A stretch of DNA of 57,197 bases from a virus, in IMG/VR virus record IMGVR_UViG_3300025759_000110, positions 1 through 57,197 of that record, one strand, 5' to 3'. A model generated the notes under the pieces. The model had not been told where the DNA came from, made no database searches, and saw only the letters and a program-made list of their open reading frames with translations. The position numbers and the translations under genes are program-made. How positions within the stretch are numbered: position 1 is the first letter of the stretch; each line of letters begins with the position of its first letter. Positions 6,836-14,665 of this stretch are shown piece after piece.

Positions 6836-7308
6836 TACCAACGACCTTGATTTTTACCAATCACCCAAATGACGAAACTCATAATGACGATGCCTATCGC
6901 TGCGGCTAAAATACCCACGATCCACTCAATAATTTTGCGTTTCAACTCTTCTTTACGATAAAGCTCTTCTTTGCGCTGCTTACGCATTTTAGCCTCAATA
7001 GACAGCACTTCTTCCCAAGCAGACGGCCCATAGTGCCAGCTAATATAGCTTTTTATCTCCTTGCGCATATTTTCCATTTTCTTTTTCTGCGCAAATATCT
7101 CTAAAGCAGTCTCCTCATCCGAACCTTTAAAGGAATACCACGGAGGATTCTTACTTTTCTCTTCTGCGTAGTTAAAATCGGAAAACGCCTTACCCCATTG
7201 GGAAAGCTGACCTGTCATGTCTTGGAGGTCGCGGCCCACAGATATGCCATGCTTAATCGCGTTAAACGCGCTCGTGGCAATTCCTGCCGCTGTAATGGGA
7301 TCAATCAT
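6835..7308 (-). CDS. Virion or membrane protein with a single C-terminal membrane helix
   Basis: A 157-residue protein. The N-terminus (PITAAGIATSAFNAIKHGIS) is small-residue-rich, the middle is a charged coiled coil (about 85-128) and residues 130-152 form a membrane helix (IVGILAAAIGIVIMSFVIWV) with a short basic end. It lies between small late genes and the lysis cluster. It could be an ejected membrane-interacting virion protein or a lysis accessory protein. The family is not recognised. Confidence 0.7.
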   Translation of the reverse strand: MIDPITAAGIATSAFNAIKHGISVGRDLQDMTGQLSQWGKAFSDFNYAEEKSKNPPWYSFKGSDEETALEIFAQKKKMENMRKEIKSYISWHYGPSAWEEVLSIEAKMRKQRKEELYRKEELKRKIIEWIVGILAAAIGIVIMSFVIWVIGKNQGRW

Positions 7309-7358
7309 AAAAAGCTACTCCCGTAAGACAGGAATAACTTATCACAAAATTACATAAC

Positions 7359-7562
7359 TTAGAACACGCCTTGAAACCGCTGCGGTCGGGCAATCGGGCT
7401 AAAACCCTTCACCACGCCACCTCGCGCCATACGCGTTGCCTTGTCTTCGCCAGCTTTAGACAGAGCAATCGCCACCGCTTGGTTCTGCGGATAGCCCTCA
7501 TCCTTTAGCTTAGAGATGTTGCTGCTTATCGTTTTCTGGCTTTTACCCTTTTTCAAAGGCAT
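7359..7562 (-). CDS. Small conserved phage protein
   Basis: A 67-residue protein starting at the ATG at 7562. It contains [20 protein letters not shown], a helix-turn pattern common in short late-operon phage proteins, followed by a basic Gly-rich tail. The preceding gene stops one base before its start. The function is unknown; an N-terminal Lys-rich stretch suggests nucleic acid contact. Confidence 0.7.
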   Translation of the reverse strand: MPLKKGKSQKTISSNISKLKDEGYPQNQAVAIALSKAGEDKATRMARGGVVKGFSPIARPQRFQGVF

Positions 7563-7563
7563 C

Positions 7564-7731
7564 TTAGCAACCCATGTGCATGGTGCCTTTAATTGCAGCA
7601 CCCGTACCACGCGTTTTTACCTTGCGCATCTTGTCGCCAGCCATCGGAGCAGGCTTTTGCTTGCCAACCATCTCTGGCTTTGGAGCATCCTTCGGCGCAG
7701 AGCCGTTCACTTTTACTTTACGATTTTTCAT
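7564..7731 (-). CDS. Small basic protein after the portal gene
   Basis: A 55-residue Lys/Met/Pro-rich protein whose ATG overlaps the portal stop (ATGA). It ends [16 protein letters not shown]; the motif R-G-T-G-A-A-x-K-G recurs in short proteins beside portal genes in related phages as I recall them. It is probably a virion or assembly factor. Coupled start and motif support it as real; function is unknown. Confidence 0.65.
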   Translation of the reverse strand: MKNRKVKVNGSAPKDAPKPEMVGKQKPAPMAGDKMRKVKTRGTGAAIKGTMHMGC

Positions 7732-10190
7732 TGTGGAGTTCCTCTGTTGTTACGTTGTTTAAGCAGCTCGCGCTCCATAGCCGACTGAATACGAGCTTGC
7801 GTCTGACGCTCCTGAGAAGACAACCGCTGTTGGAACTGATTCGCCCGCATCTGCTGGTTCTGTGCATCCAACTGCAACTTCGCCTGATCGATCTGATCGT
7901 CCGCCTGCGCCTCTTGTGCGCGTTGCTGCAATTCCGCTTCCTTGAGCTGTACCAAAGGATCGGGGGCCCCGGCTCCTGACAACTCGGCAGACATCTGCTT
8001 GACCTGCTGCAAGCCCTCCGCAACAAACTGAGCCGTAAGCTGCTCCAATTGTAACATTTGTTCGTCCGCAGCCATCGGACCGCCTTGTTGCTGCATCATC
8101 TGCATCATTTGCTGTTGAGCCTGCTCCTTCGCAGCAATCTGCACATGCTCCATAACGTGTTTCTGCAAATTAATCGCCAAAGGCGGCATCTGAGAAACCA
8201 TCGGTGTCGAACCAAATACCAAGTGTGCCGTAATGTGCGCCTGATGGTTCTGACCCTCAAACGCCGTCAACGGCAACTGATCCAACGCATTGATGTTTTC
8301 CTGCGCCGGATCAAGAGGCTCCGGTATCTCCGCAGGCGTCGCCTTCATCAAACGATCAATATCGCTAACACCCAAAGCCTCATACATGTCACGGAATACC
8401 TCGTGCATGTTGTGTATCTCAGGGGCTTGGGCCGCGAGCTGTAATTTGGTCTGCGCGAGCATAATACGCTGCGACTGACTAAATACATTCGGATTGCTAA
8501 CCGGTATTACATCCACACGATCATCAAAATCCTGCGCCATAATCGTCTGATCGCCACCCGCAATCGAATACGGATACTCCTGCGGCAAACTCTCCGACAT
8601 CACACGAGCTAGTATCTTAAACTCCTGACGCATCGCATAGTGCAATCTCTTATGCACTGCGCTCATGACCCGCGAGCCTTGTTCCATCATCGCAATGGTC
8701 GTGCCAACAGGTGCCTGTTGATTGCCGTCACCAACCTTCAAATCAGTGATCGTCGCAAATCTCTGCCCAGCCTGAACCACAAAACCCAACAAATTAAACA
8801 GTGTCTGGTCCGGACCCTTAAATGGCAGCGGCATTAGGCTGTCACGAATAGCCCCTCCGGGTGCGTCCACGTCTCTGAACTCACCGGGCTGCAACGGATC
8901 ATCGTCATCCCTGATCCGTAGTCCACGGGCCTTGAAACCCGCTGGGAGATTGGACAACGTACCAGCATCGATCAACTGTCGCAGTGCCGCCGTGGCAGTT
9001 CGTGACAAACCGCCAATGGTATGGATAAGACCCAAGCCGTAAAAGCCAAAACCGGGCAAGAATTTAAAGTGCGTAAAGTACGCAATCTTCTTCTTTAACT
9101 CGTCCTCTTCGCGGTAATTCCGACGAATAGACAAAATCTGACCATTATCCAGCGACATTGTGACAATGTAAGGGACCCGAATACCTGTTGGTTCGCCCTC
9201 ATCGTCAAGCTCTTCATACCCCTCAAGGTCCAAATCAACGTGGCACTCAAGGATTGTACAGTCATAATCAATCTGAGAAGGCTCAATACCGTCAATCCGG
9301 TCAATAGCATCCTCAACTTCATTCAATTCCCGCTGCGCAGGAATAACTTCAACGTCCAAATAAACGCCCGCCAACTGACGCTTGCGCAAATCATTCAACG
9401 GCATACGCACAACTTGCGTAATATTAGGACATGTTTCGAGGTCCGCGGTTTCATATGGAACAACCAAGTTCTCCGCAGGGACAAACTTGGATACCGCACG
9501 ACCTAGCGTCTCGTCATAATAAGTCTTCTTAAACGTCGAACCAGCAAGCGGCAGATAGAACAACATTTGGTCCATATCTGGCGTGTATTCCTCCATCACA
9601 TTCGTGATGTAGTAGTTCATAAACGTTCTTACGCGCTGCGACTGAGCAACCTTGGCGCTCGTCTCGTCGCCCATAACAACAGTACGGACAGGACCCGCAG
9701 GAGGTAACAATTCATTAAACGCCTGCGCCTGAAACTGCGTCGCAGCTTCCGCCAATAACGGATGAGTCACACCAGAGGCTCCACGGAATGGCTGCGTCCG
9801 CTCCTCATAGTTAAAGCCCAAAAGCTCCAAACCATCCTTATACGCGTCTTCCCAATCCTGACGGCTTGCCTTGTTAGCGTCGTACTCGTCCAACAACTCA
9901 CCAGCAATCCTTGCCAGCTCACGGTCCGGCATCTCTTCCGCCAAGTTAGCATAAAAATCGTCATTCACGCCGCGCTGATCCTGCGGCTCAAAGTCAATCT
10001 CTACCCCACCGTCCTCAGTCGGGTTAATTCCAATCTCACCGACGTTCTCAGCCTGAATCATCGCCATAACGTCATTCTGTGCCTGCGGCAGCTCAATCTC
10101 CAGCTCCGCCCGCAACTCATCTTCGTTGAGCTGAGTAGGAACCGCAGTCTCCATCAAACTGCTCTGGTATCCATTACGTGGTTCAGCCAT
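7728..10190 (-). CDS. Portal protein
   Basis: An 820-residue protein starting at the ATG at 10190, chosen because AAAGGCGG lies just upstream. It follows terL directly and has the size and features of large podovirus portals: an acidic N-terminus, a conserved core (TQPFRGASGVTHPLLAEAA, DQMLFYLPLAGSTFKKTYYD), a long helical barrel and a Gln-rich C-terminal coiled coil (about 690-820). It would form the dodecameric ring at one vertex through which DNA is packaged and ejected. Identification rests on context and core sequence. Confidence 0.9.
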   Translation of the reverse strand: MAEPRNGYQSSLMETAVPTQLNEDELRAELEIELPQAQNDVMAMIQAENVGEIGINPTEDGGVEIDFEPQDQRGVNDDFYANLAEEMPDRELARIAGELLDEYDANKASRQDWEDAYKDGLELLGFNYEERTQPFRGASGVTHPLLAEAATQFQAQAFNELLPPAGPVRTVVMGDETSAKVAQSQRVRTFMNYYITNVMEEYTPDMDQMLFYLPLAGSTFKKTYYDETLGRAVSKFVPAENLVVPYETADLETCPNITQVVRMPLNDLRKRQLAGVYLDVEVIPAQRELNEVEDAIDRIDGIEPSQIDYDCTILECHVDLDLEGYEELDDEGEPTGIRVPYIVTMSLDNGQILSIRRNYREEDELKKKIAYFTHFKFLPGFGFYGLGLIHTIGGLSRTATAALRQLIDAGTLSNLPAGFKARGLRIRDDDDPLQPGEFRDVDAPGGAIRDSLMPLPFKGPDQTLFNLLGFVVQAGQRFATITDLKVGDGNQQAPVGTTIAMMEQGSRVMSAVHKRLHYAMRQEFKILARVMSESLPQEYPYSIAGGDQTIMAQDFDDRVDVIPVSNPNVFSQSQRIMLAQTKLQLAAQAPEIHNMHEVFRDMYEALGVSDIDRLMKATPAEIPEPLDPAQENINALDQLPLTAFEGQNHQAHITAHLVFGSTPMVSQMPPLAINLQKHVMEHVQIAAKEQAQQQMMQMMQQQGGPMAADEQMLQLEQLTAQFVAEGLQQVKQMSAELSGAGAPDPLVQLKEAELQQRAQEAQADDQIDQAKLQLDAQNQQMRANQFQQRLSSQERQTQARIQSAMERELLKQRNNRGTPQ

Positions 10191-10207
10191 CCGCCGCCTT
10201 TCCAAAA

Positions 10208-11671
10208 CTAATAATACATCCGCACTCTAGCAGAGTTTTGCTCATCTTCCCAGTCATCTGTTGGTAACTGCACAAAATTTCCTTGCCTATATCGCATAAG
10301 TGCCTGCGTCATGCTGTCAACCAAGTCGTCATGCTCACCATTCGGAAATGCAGCAACCTCCTCAACCAACTCATCCGCCCAAGTCTCGTCGGGGACCCAA
10401 ACCATCCCCGCCTCAAACAAGGGCGACACACTGTGAACCCGCGTCACCTTGTCATTACCTCGACTCGGCGTGAAATTCACAACCGGTATACCCATGTTCC
10501 GCAATTCATGCGTCAAAGGCATACCACTCGCCTTCGCTTCAATTATCACAGTATCCGGTTCCCAAAAATTGTAAAGGTCCAAGGCGCACTGCTTCAATTC
10601 CGGGAAATCCCATCTTCCCTTCTTACTGTCCAAAAGTATCAAGTTAGGACCCGAACCACCTTCATTCGGATAGAATACCCCCCACGTTGTGATAGCCGAG
10701 TAGTCGCTCGTCTCCCGCTTGCTAAACGCCGTATCGTAACTCTGGATAACATACTCCAACTGAGGGACCGTATCCCGCTCCCAAGTCCGCCACCACTCAC
10801 GCTTAATGATCGCGTTCTCCTCACCAGTAGGATTTTGCTGATACTGCGCGTTCCACTTACTCGGAGGAATAGATGCGCGGACCGCGGTCAAATCCTCAAG
10901 GCTCCAAAACTCAGGCCAACACGGAGTCCCATCATCAAAAATTGCCGGTAACTCAACAACCTCCCACTGATCCGCCAACGGGTCCTTTGCCATCGCCCTC
11001 AATAACTGCCCCGTCATGTCCTTCTCAGACCACCTAGTCTGAACCAAAACAATGCTCCCACCCGGCTGCAAACGCTGACGAGGTCCACCCGTGTACCAAT
11101 CCCAAGCATCATCAAAACCACTATTGCTCATAGCAGTCTGCTCCGAATGTGGGTCGTCAATAATCACCAAGTCACCACCACGACCAGCCAAGTTACTCCC
11201 AACACCAACAGCGTAATACATACCACCCTTGTTCGTGTCCCATCGACCACTCGCCTTACTGTCCGCAGCCAGCTTAACCTCCGGGAATATCTCACGATAC
11301 TCGTCGCTCTCAATCAAATTCTTCGTCTTACGACCAAAATTTACCGCCAGCTCAGTCGTGTGCGTCGCCTGAATGATCTTCTTGTTCGGCATACGGCCCA
11401 TGAACCACGCAGGAAACAAATAACTCGCAAACTCACTCTTCGTGTGCCGCGGTGCCATGTTAATAATAAGTCGTTTTAGGTCGCCTTTTGCGACTCTATC
11501 CAACTTTTCAGCAATGATCCGATGATGACGGCCCGCGATGAAGTCAGGCCAAACTGTTTTCACGAAAGTTAAAAAATCATCTTGGCACTTCTCGTTCTTC
11601 TCAAGCTGCGCCAACCGCAGCTCAAGCTTCAATTTCTTCTCTTCTAAAGCAGGATTACTAGCTATATTCAT
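10208..11671 (-). CDS. terL: Terminase large subunit
   Basis: A 487-residue packaging motor. The ATPase half shows a variant Walker A (APRHTKSE), Walker B with catalytic acids (LVIIDDPHSE) and the coupling motif (VQTRW). The RNase H-fold nuclease half shows YDTAFSKRETSDYS, VIIEAKASG and HDDLVDS, which supply the metal-binding acids. It cuts concatemers and pumps DNA through the portal encoded next. The small subunit lies 5 kb away at 16898-17536. A promoter and an exact parS word lie in its leader. Confidence 0.95.
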   Translation of the reverse strand: MNIASNPALEEKKLKLELRLAQLEKNEKCQDDFLTFVKTVWPDFIAGRHHRIIAEKLDRVAKGDLKRLIINMAPRHTKSEFASYLFPAWFMGRMPNKKIIQATHTTELAVNFGRKTKNLIESDEYREIFPEVKLAADSKASGRWDTNKGGMYYAVGVGSNLAGRGGDLVIIDDPHSEQTAMSNSGFDDAWDWYTGGPRQRLQPGGSIVLVQTRWSEKDMTGQLLRAMAKDPLADQWEVVELPAIFDDGTPCWPEFWSLEDLTAVRASIPPSKWNAQYQQNPTGEENAIIKREWWRTWERDTVPQLEYVIQSYDTAFSKRETSDYSAITTWGVFYPNEGGSGPNLILLDSKKGRWDFPELKQCALDLYNFWEPDTVIIEAKASGMPLTHELRNMGIPVVNFTPSRGNDKVTRVHSVSPLFEAGMVWVPDETWADELVEEVAAFPNGEHDDLVDSMTQALMRYRQGNFVQLPTDDWEDEQNSARVRMYY

Positions 11672-11746
11672 AGGGGTCCCTAGCTAACTTTTCATACGCA
11701 GTTTTTCACGAATGTTTCACGTGAAACATAGCACGTAATGTATGCG
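11672..11746 (-). promoter_or_regulatory. Leader of the large terminase gene
   Basis: About 70 bases of untranslated leader between the promoter and terL. It contains the parS word (11713-11728) and an AGGGA ribosome site 5 bases before the ATG. The palindrome could also fold as an RNA hairpin. Confidence 0.6.
11713..11728. promoter_or_regulatory. Exact parS centromere word
   Basis: The 16 bases TGTTTCACGTGAAACA are a perfect palindrome and match the bacterial chromosomal parS consensus exactly. ParB-CTP clamps load at such sites and slide outward. It lies 12-27 bases after the predicted terL transcription start. I find no recognisable ParA or ParB gene in the phage, so a host ParB is the likely ligand. 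Confidence 0.8.
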
Positions 11747-11775
11747 ATTTTAACCGCAAATATACAACAGTTAAA
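11747..11775 (-). promoter_or_regulatory. Promoter for terL and the late genes
   Basis: On the minus strand a TTTAAC -35 (11770-11775), a 17-base spacer and a TAAAAT -10 (11747-11752) are followed at once by CGCA. The CGCA downstream of the -10 recurs at the promoters at 12.7, 13.3 and 16.6 kb. The predicted start is near 11740. Confidence 0.55.
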
Positions 11776-12167
11776 CCTCGTTCAAAAAATCACGTAATTA
11801 TTTGCGAGAAACATGGCCCTAGCCACCGTGACACGACCGCGGGGGCGGGTGCCGTGCGGCGCGGATTTTGGCGCGTTTTCTGCGCTTTTTGACCCGATAT
11901 GCGGGGGACCCTGAACGTAAATAATGACCCGGCGTTTGCGGTGCTGGGAACATCCGCCGCGGGGATTGATGACCGATCCGCTGCCCGATCCGTTGGCCCT
12001 CGGCCCGCTGCCCTCGGCCATTGCCCGCGGTTAATTTTCACGGGCTGGGCTGCCCGATCCGCTGCCCGATAACTGCCGCCAACTGGCCCACGATCCGCGG
12101 CGCGGTAGGTTTCGCCCACGGTGCAAGGGGCGCGGCCCGCCTTATTTAACTGTCAAACACTGGGCAT
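11776..12167. repeat. Noncoding GC-rich region with GATCCG repeats
   Basis: This interval is strikingly G+C-rich from about 11830 to 12150. A 17-base word, CCGATCCGCTGCCCGAT, occurs at 11973-11989 and 12054-12070, and shorter GATCCG copies occur at 11987 and 12092. Frames through it encode only repetitive Arg/Ala/Asp-rich sequence. I see no credible gene. Its position just before terL would suit a packaging recognition site or a structured regulatory element. Confidence 0.5.
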
Positions 12168-12193
12168 AAAAAAGGCCCGCACAATGGCGGGCC
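12168..12193 (-). terminator. Terminator of the 12.2-12.7 kb cassette
   Basis: A minus-strand 7-bp GGCCCGC/GCGGGCC stem with a 6-base loop is followed by six T residues, 24 bases after the stop codon. The hairpin is identical in sequence to the terminator at 13320-13345, which suggests duplication of cassette parts. Confidence 0.9.
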
Positions 12194-12216
12194 GTGTCGT
12201 CGTTTGGGGTTCTGGT

Positions 12217-12663
12217 TTATTCTAGCGTTATTTTGAATTTGGCCTCATATTGCATAAATTCGCGCACTGCGTCGTTGATGTCGTCTTCGCTTGGGATATC
12301 GTCAACGCGGTCTTTCATGTCTTCAATGTCGCCTTGCATGTCTTCAAGGCGTTCATCCATCAAACGATTAACCATGCCCTCCAGTTCGGGCCGAATGATT
12401 GACAACAATGCGGCGGCGGCGGCGTCGCGTTGTTCGCAAACGGCGTTGTAATTTGCTTCCCGCGCTTCCGCTCTGGTTTCCATTTCCGCGGCGCGGTCTT
12501 TCCATTTTTGAACGTCCGCGCTTGTTTCGTTGATTGTCTTTTCTAGTGTCCAACCATAATCACGCAAGTTTTTAATATCGTGCGCGGCCATGCGAACATC
12601 CTTTTCCGTAGCGTTGTCAGATAGATTTATAAGTTGATCGGGGTTTGTGTGTAGTTCGATCAT
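12217..12663 (-). CDS. Coiled-coil protein, cassette gene 4
   Basis: A 148-residue acidic helical protein with a coiled coil from about residue 35 to 130 (repeated Met/Leu heptads, EDMQGDIEDMKDRVDDI). It starts at an ATG preceded by ACGGAGA. It has its own promoter, leader hairpin and terminator. The G+C-rich codon choice (GCG, CCGC) is unlike most of the genome. No family is recognised; it could be a host-interaction or virion protein. Confidence 0.75.
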   Translation of the reverse strand: MIELHTNPDQLINLSDNATEKDVRMAAHDIKNLRDYGWTLEKTINETSADVQKWKDRAAEMETRAEAREANYNAVCEQRDAAAAALLSIIRPELEGMVNRLMDERLEDMQGDIEDMKDRVDDIPSEDDINDAVREFMQYEAKFKITLE

Positions 12664-12690
12664 GTCGATTTTCTCCGTAGTTAAAGATTA

Positions 12691-12706
12691 AGGGCTTGCC
12701 CGCCCT
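12691..12706 (-). other. Leader hairpin with GGGCAA loop (cassette 4)
   Basis: The minus-strand RNA can form AGGGC/GCCCT around a GGGCAA loop, about 10 bases after the predicted transcription start. The counterpart at 13259-13274 keeps the loop but changes the stem with compensation, supporting a conserved RNA structure. Confidence 0.55.
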
Positions 12707-12712
12707 GCTGCG

Positions 12713-12742
12713 ATAATATGCGATAACTTTATAAAAAGTAAA
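12713..12742 (-). promoter_or_regulatory. Promoter of cassette 4 with TCGCA elements
   Basis: TTTACT (12737-12742), an 18-base spacer and TATTAT (12713-12718). TCGCA copies lie directly before the -10 and directly after it, 10 bases apart. Bases 12716-12743 are identical to 13285-13312, the promoter of the neighbouring cassette. Confidence 0.7.
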
Positions 12743-12750
12743 GTAGGAAC

Positions 12751-12775
12751 AAAAAAGGCGGCCAATGCGGCCGCC
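12751..12775 (-). terminator. Terminator of the 12.8-13.2 kb cassette
   Basis: A minus-strand GGCGGCC/GGCCGCC 7-bp stem with a 5-base loop and six T residues follows the stop codon by 26 bases. Confidence 0.88.
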
Positions 12776-12800
12776 CTCGGTTGTCGTTTGGTGGTCTGGA

Positions 12801-13229
12801 TCAATCGAACCGCGCGACCTTAAAACGCCCTGTTTTTGTCTCGACTACCGCGGCAACGCCGTAATCGTAAACATAACAGAAAAACTTGCCCTCAAAACCG
12901 AACCGCGCAAGCGGTTCCATGTCTGGGTCGTCGTCGTTGGTGGCCTGATAAACGCCGCTATCTGTCACGTGTCCAGACCATGCATATTTAAAACCGCCAA
13001 ACCCGTAGGCCTCATCCATTGCCTCGCAAACGTTCTCTAACGTCTGGGGGATTTCGGTGTTGTTGGTTTCGATACATGCCGCGCAAAAGAAATCGGGAAT
13101 AATCCCGCACGCCTCAATAATATCGGCGGGCACTGCCGCGCCAATGTCAGGGTTGCGGGTGGGATTTAAAACGCGATCAAGCAAAATGTCGCTTGGGCGG
13201 AAATGTGTTTGAATAATATTGGTTGCCAT
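12801..13229 (-). CDS. Unknown protein, cassette gene 3
   Basis: A 142-residue acidic protein with no family I recognise. It contains three Cys, two of them in FFCAACIETN, and a well-ordered C-terminal half (FGFEGKFFCYVYDYGVAAVV). The start is preceded by CGGAGGG. It stands alone between its own promoter/leader and terminator. This moron-like arrangement suggests a host-directed accessory function. Confidence 0.75.
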   Translation of the reverse strand: MATNIIQTHFRPSDILLDRVLNPTRNPDIGAAVPADIIEACGIIPDFFCAACIETNNTEIPQTLENVCEAMDEAYGFGGFKYAWSGHVTDSGVYQATNDDDPDMEPLARFGFEGKFFCYVYDYGVAAVVETKTGRFKVARFD

Positions 13230-13258
13230 TGTGTGGCCCTCCGTAGGTTAAAGTTAAC

Positions 13259-13274
13259 GAGGCTTGCCCGCCTC
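13259..13274 (-). other. Leader hairpin with GGGCAA loop (cassette 3)
   Basis: The minus-strand RNA forms GAGGC/GCCTC around GGGCAA. Compared with 12691-12706 the second stem base pair changes from G-C to A-U while the loop is unchanged, a compensated substitution. Confidence 0.55.
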
Positions 13275-13281
13275 ATCTGCG

Positions 13282-13311
13282 ACTATATGCGATAACTTTA
13301 TAAAAAGTAAA
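13282..13311 (-). promoter_or_regulatory. Promoter of cassette 3 with TCGCA elements
   Basis: TTTACT (13306-13311), 18 bases, TATAGT (13282-13287). TCGCA stands immediately upstream and CGCA immediately downstream of the -10. It shares 28 identical bases with the promoter of cassette 4. Confidence 0.7.
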
Positions 13312-13319
13312 GCCCCAAC

Positions 13320-13345
13320 AAAAAAGGCCCGCACAATGGCGGGCC
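13320..13345 (-). terminator. Terminator of the DUF932 cassette
   Basis: A minus-strand GGCCCGC/GCGGGCC stem with CATTGT loop and six T residues, 24 bases after the stop codon. Its hairpin is the same as that at 12168-12193. Confidence 0.9.
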
Positions 13346-13368
13346 AGTCTATAAGGCGGGGCGGGTGT

Positions 13369-14562
13369 TTATGCTGTGACCTTGTCCAACAATGCGCCCG
13401 CCTTGCGTTCAACTTCTATCCGCGCGTCCTGATGCGGAACATCGCGGGCAATCGCTGTTATCGCTTGCGCTGCATCCCAAACGGTTTCAACGGGGCGGCC
13501 TTCCTCTTGCAAGTGGCGGGCATTTGCTGCCTTAGCCATGCGACCAGATAGGCCCGCGCGTTTGGTCAAGAAATCCAAACGTTCGTCATCATCCGCCGCA
13601 ATCTTGGCCGCCTTCGCTGCCTCGACCCCTTCGACAAAAGTTGCGGTCGAACCATGTGCGAAACTTTCAAGGGCGGGGCGGGCCTCATATGCAAAGCGAT
13701 CTGGCGCAAATTTTGTGTGACGAATTTTAATTTCTTGGAAATTTTCAACGCCCCATAAATTGCGGTTCATGCAAACGCCACGCAAATACATCGCCGCAAT
13801 GCCCGCGGTTTTGCTGCCTGTTTCGCTGTTCCATGCATAGAACCCGCGGAACATTAAATCAGGTTCGCCGTTCGCAAGCTTGCCGACTTCGATAGGGTTG
13901 CGATCATCCACCAAGAAAACAAAAACATCACGATCCGACGCAAACAAGGTTGTTGTTTCCATGCTCACGGGGATTTCTGGATCATAAACGGCCAAGCCAT
14001 TGCGCGACCCAGTCATCATGCCCGGCACTTTCCAACGGCCGCCGCTTTCCTCAACTAGATTTTTGATCGGTTCCAAAATTTCCCAATCGTAAATCCGCCC
14101 ATAATCTGGACCAGTAGCGGCCCGCAATTCGCCGCCGCCAATATTCTGCGACCCGTATACCTTAATCAATTCTTTGCCGCGGTTGTGACGCAATCCCCAC
14201 TGGATGCAATCCGCCGCAATAGGTGCGGGCAAGTCTTTAAGGTATCCCGCGGGTGCCCCTGCCAGTTGTGAGATTTGACCAAACGACCAATTGGTGGGCG
14301 TATGTAAATGCTCACGGCGGTTGTCATCAGTGTATTCAATAAAGATATTCCCGCGACTGGGGTTGTCGTGATCGACGTCGCCAACAATTTTCATTCGATG
14401 CGTATCGACCACGGTCGATTGCATTTGGCGGGCATCCTGTTTTTTGAACGTCAACATGTCATCCAGTGACAAAAATTTCTGATCGTCTGGACGTGAAAAC
14501 CACTGTGAAGAAACTGCGCTGTTCCCGATTCCATGCGCAAAAGCGTTAGTTGTGTAAGTCAT
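13369..14562 (-). CDS. DUF932-type protein, cassette gene 2
   Basis: A 397-residue protein starting at the ATG at 14562 because GGAG lies 8 bases upstream. It matches the phage/plasmid-like DUF932 family: NWSFGQISQLAGAPAGYLKDLP at the N-terminus, LRAATGPDYGRIYDWEIL, a central dimer-like region (DPEIPVSMETTTLFASDRDV, DDRNPIE) and MYLRGVCMNRNLWGVE, followed by a helical tail. The family is found on plasmids and phages, often near anti-defence genes; its biochemical role is unknown. Family recognition is strong, function is not. Confidence 0.85.
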   Translation of the reverse strand: MTYTTNAFAHGIGNSAVSSQWFSRPDDQKFLSLDDMLTFKKQDARQMQSTVVDTHRMKIVGDVDHDNPSRGNIFIEYTDDNRREHLHTPTNWSFGQISQLAGAPAGYLKDLPAPIAADCIQWGLRHNRGKELIKVYGSQNIGGGELRAATGPDYGRIYDWEILEPIKNLVEESGGRWKVPGMMTGSRNGLAVYDPEIPVSMETTTLFASDRDVFVFLVDDRNPIEVGKLANGEPDLMFRGFYAWNSETGSKTAGIAAMYLRGVCMNRNLWGVENFQEIKIRHTKFAPDRFAYEARPALESFAHGSTATFVEGVEAAKAAKIAADDDERLDFLTKRAGLSGRMAKAANARHLQEEGRPVETVWDAAQAITAIARDVPHQDARIEVERKAGALLDKVTA

Positions 14563-14593
14563 GTCATTAACTCCGTAGTAAGACAAAATAAAA

Positions 14594-14616
14594 CGGGGCA
14601 GGATTACCCCGCCCCG
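14594..14616 (-). other. Hairpin before the DUF932 gene (leader hairpin or terminator)
   Basis: A minus-strand CGGGGC/GCCCCG stem with an 11-base loop is followed by TTTTATTTTG. It lies 50 bases after the stop of the upstream gene and 32 bases before the DUF932 start. In position it corresponds to the leader hairpins of the neighbouring cassettes, but the T-run lets it act as a terminator too. It may be both. Confidence 0.6.
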
Positions 14617-14665
14617 ATGTTATCGCATAAACTCGCATATAATAGCAAGCTAATTTTTACAAAAG
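14617..14665 (-). promoter_or_regulatory. Probable promoter of the DUF932 cassette
   Basis: The minus strand carries TATTAT followed by ATGCGA, then a second TGCGA 10 bases on, the same paired element found at other promoters but in the opposite orientation. A TAACTT -35-like hexamer stands 18 bases before the -10. The -35 match is weak. Confidence 0.4.

Noticed and set aside
11790-12119. 109-residue minus frame through the GC-rich region
   Set aside because: Translation is repetitive Arg/Ala/Asp sequence caused by DNA repeats, with no good ribosome site; treated as noncoding.
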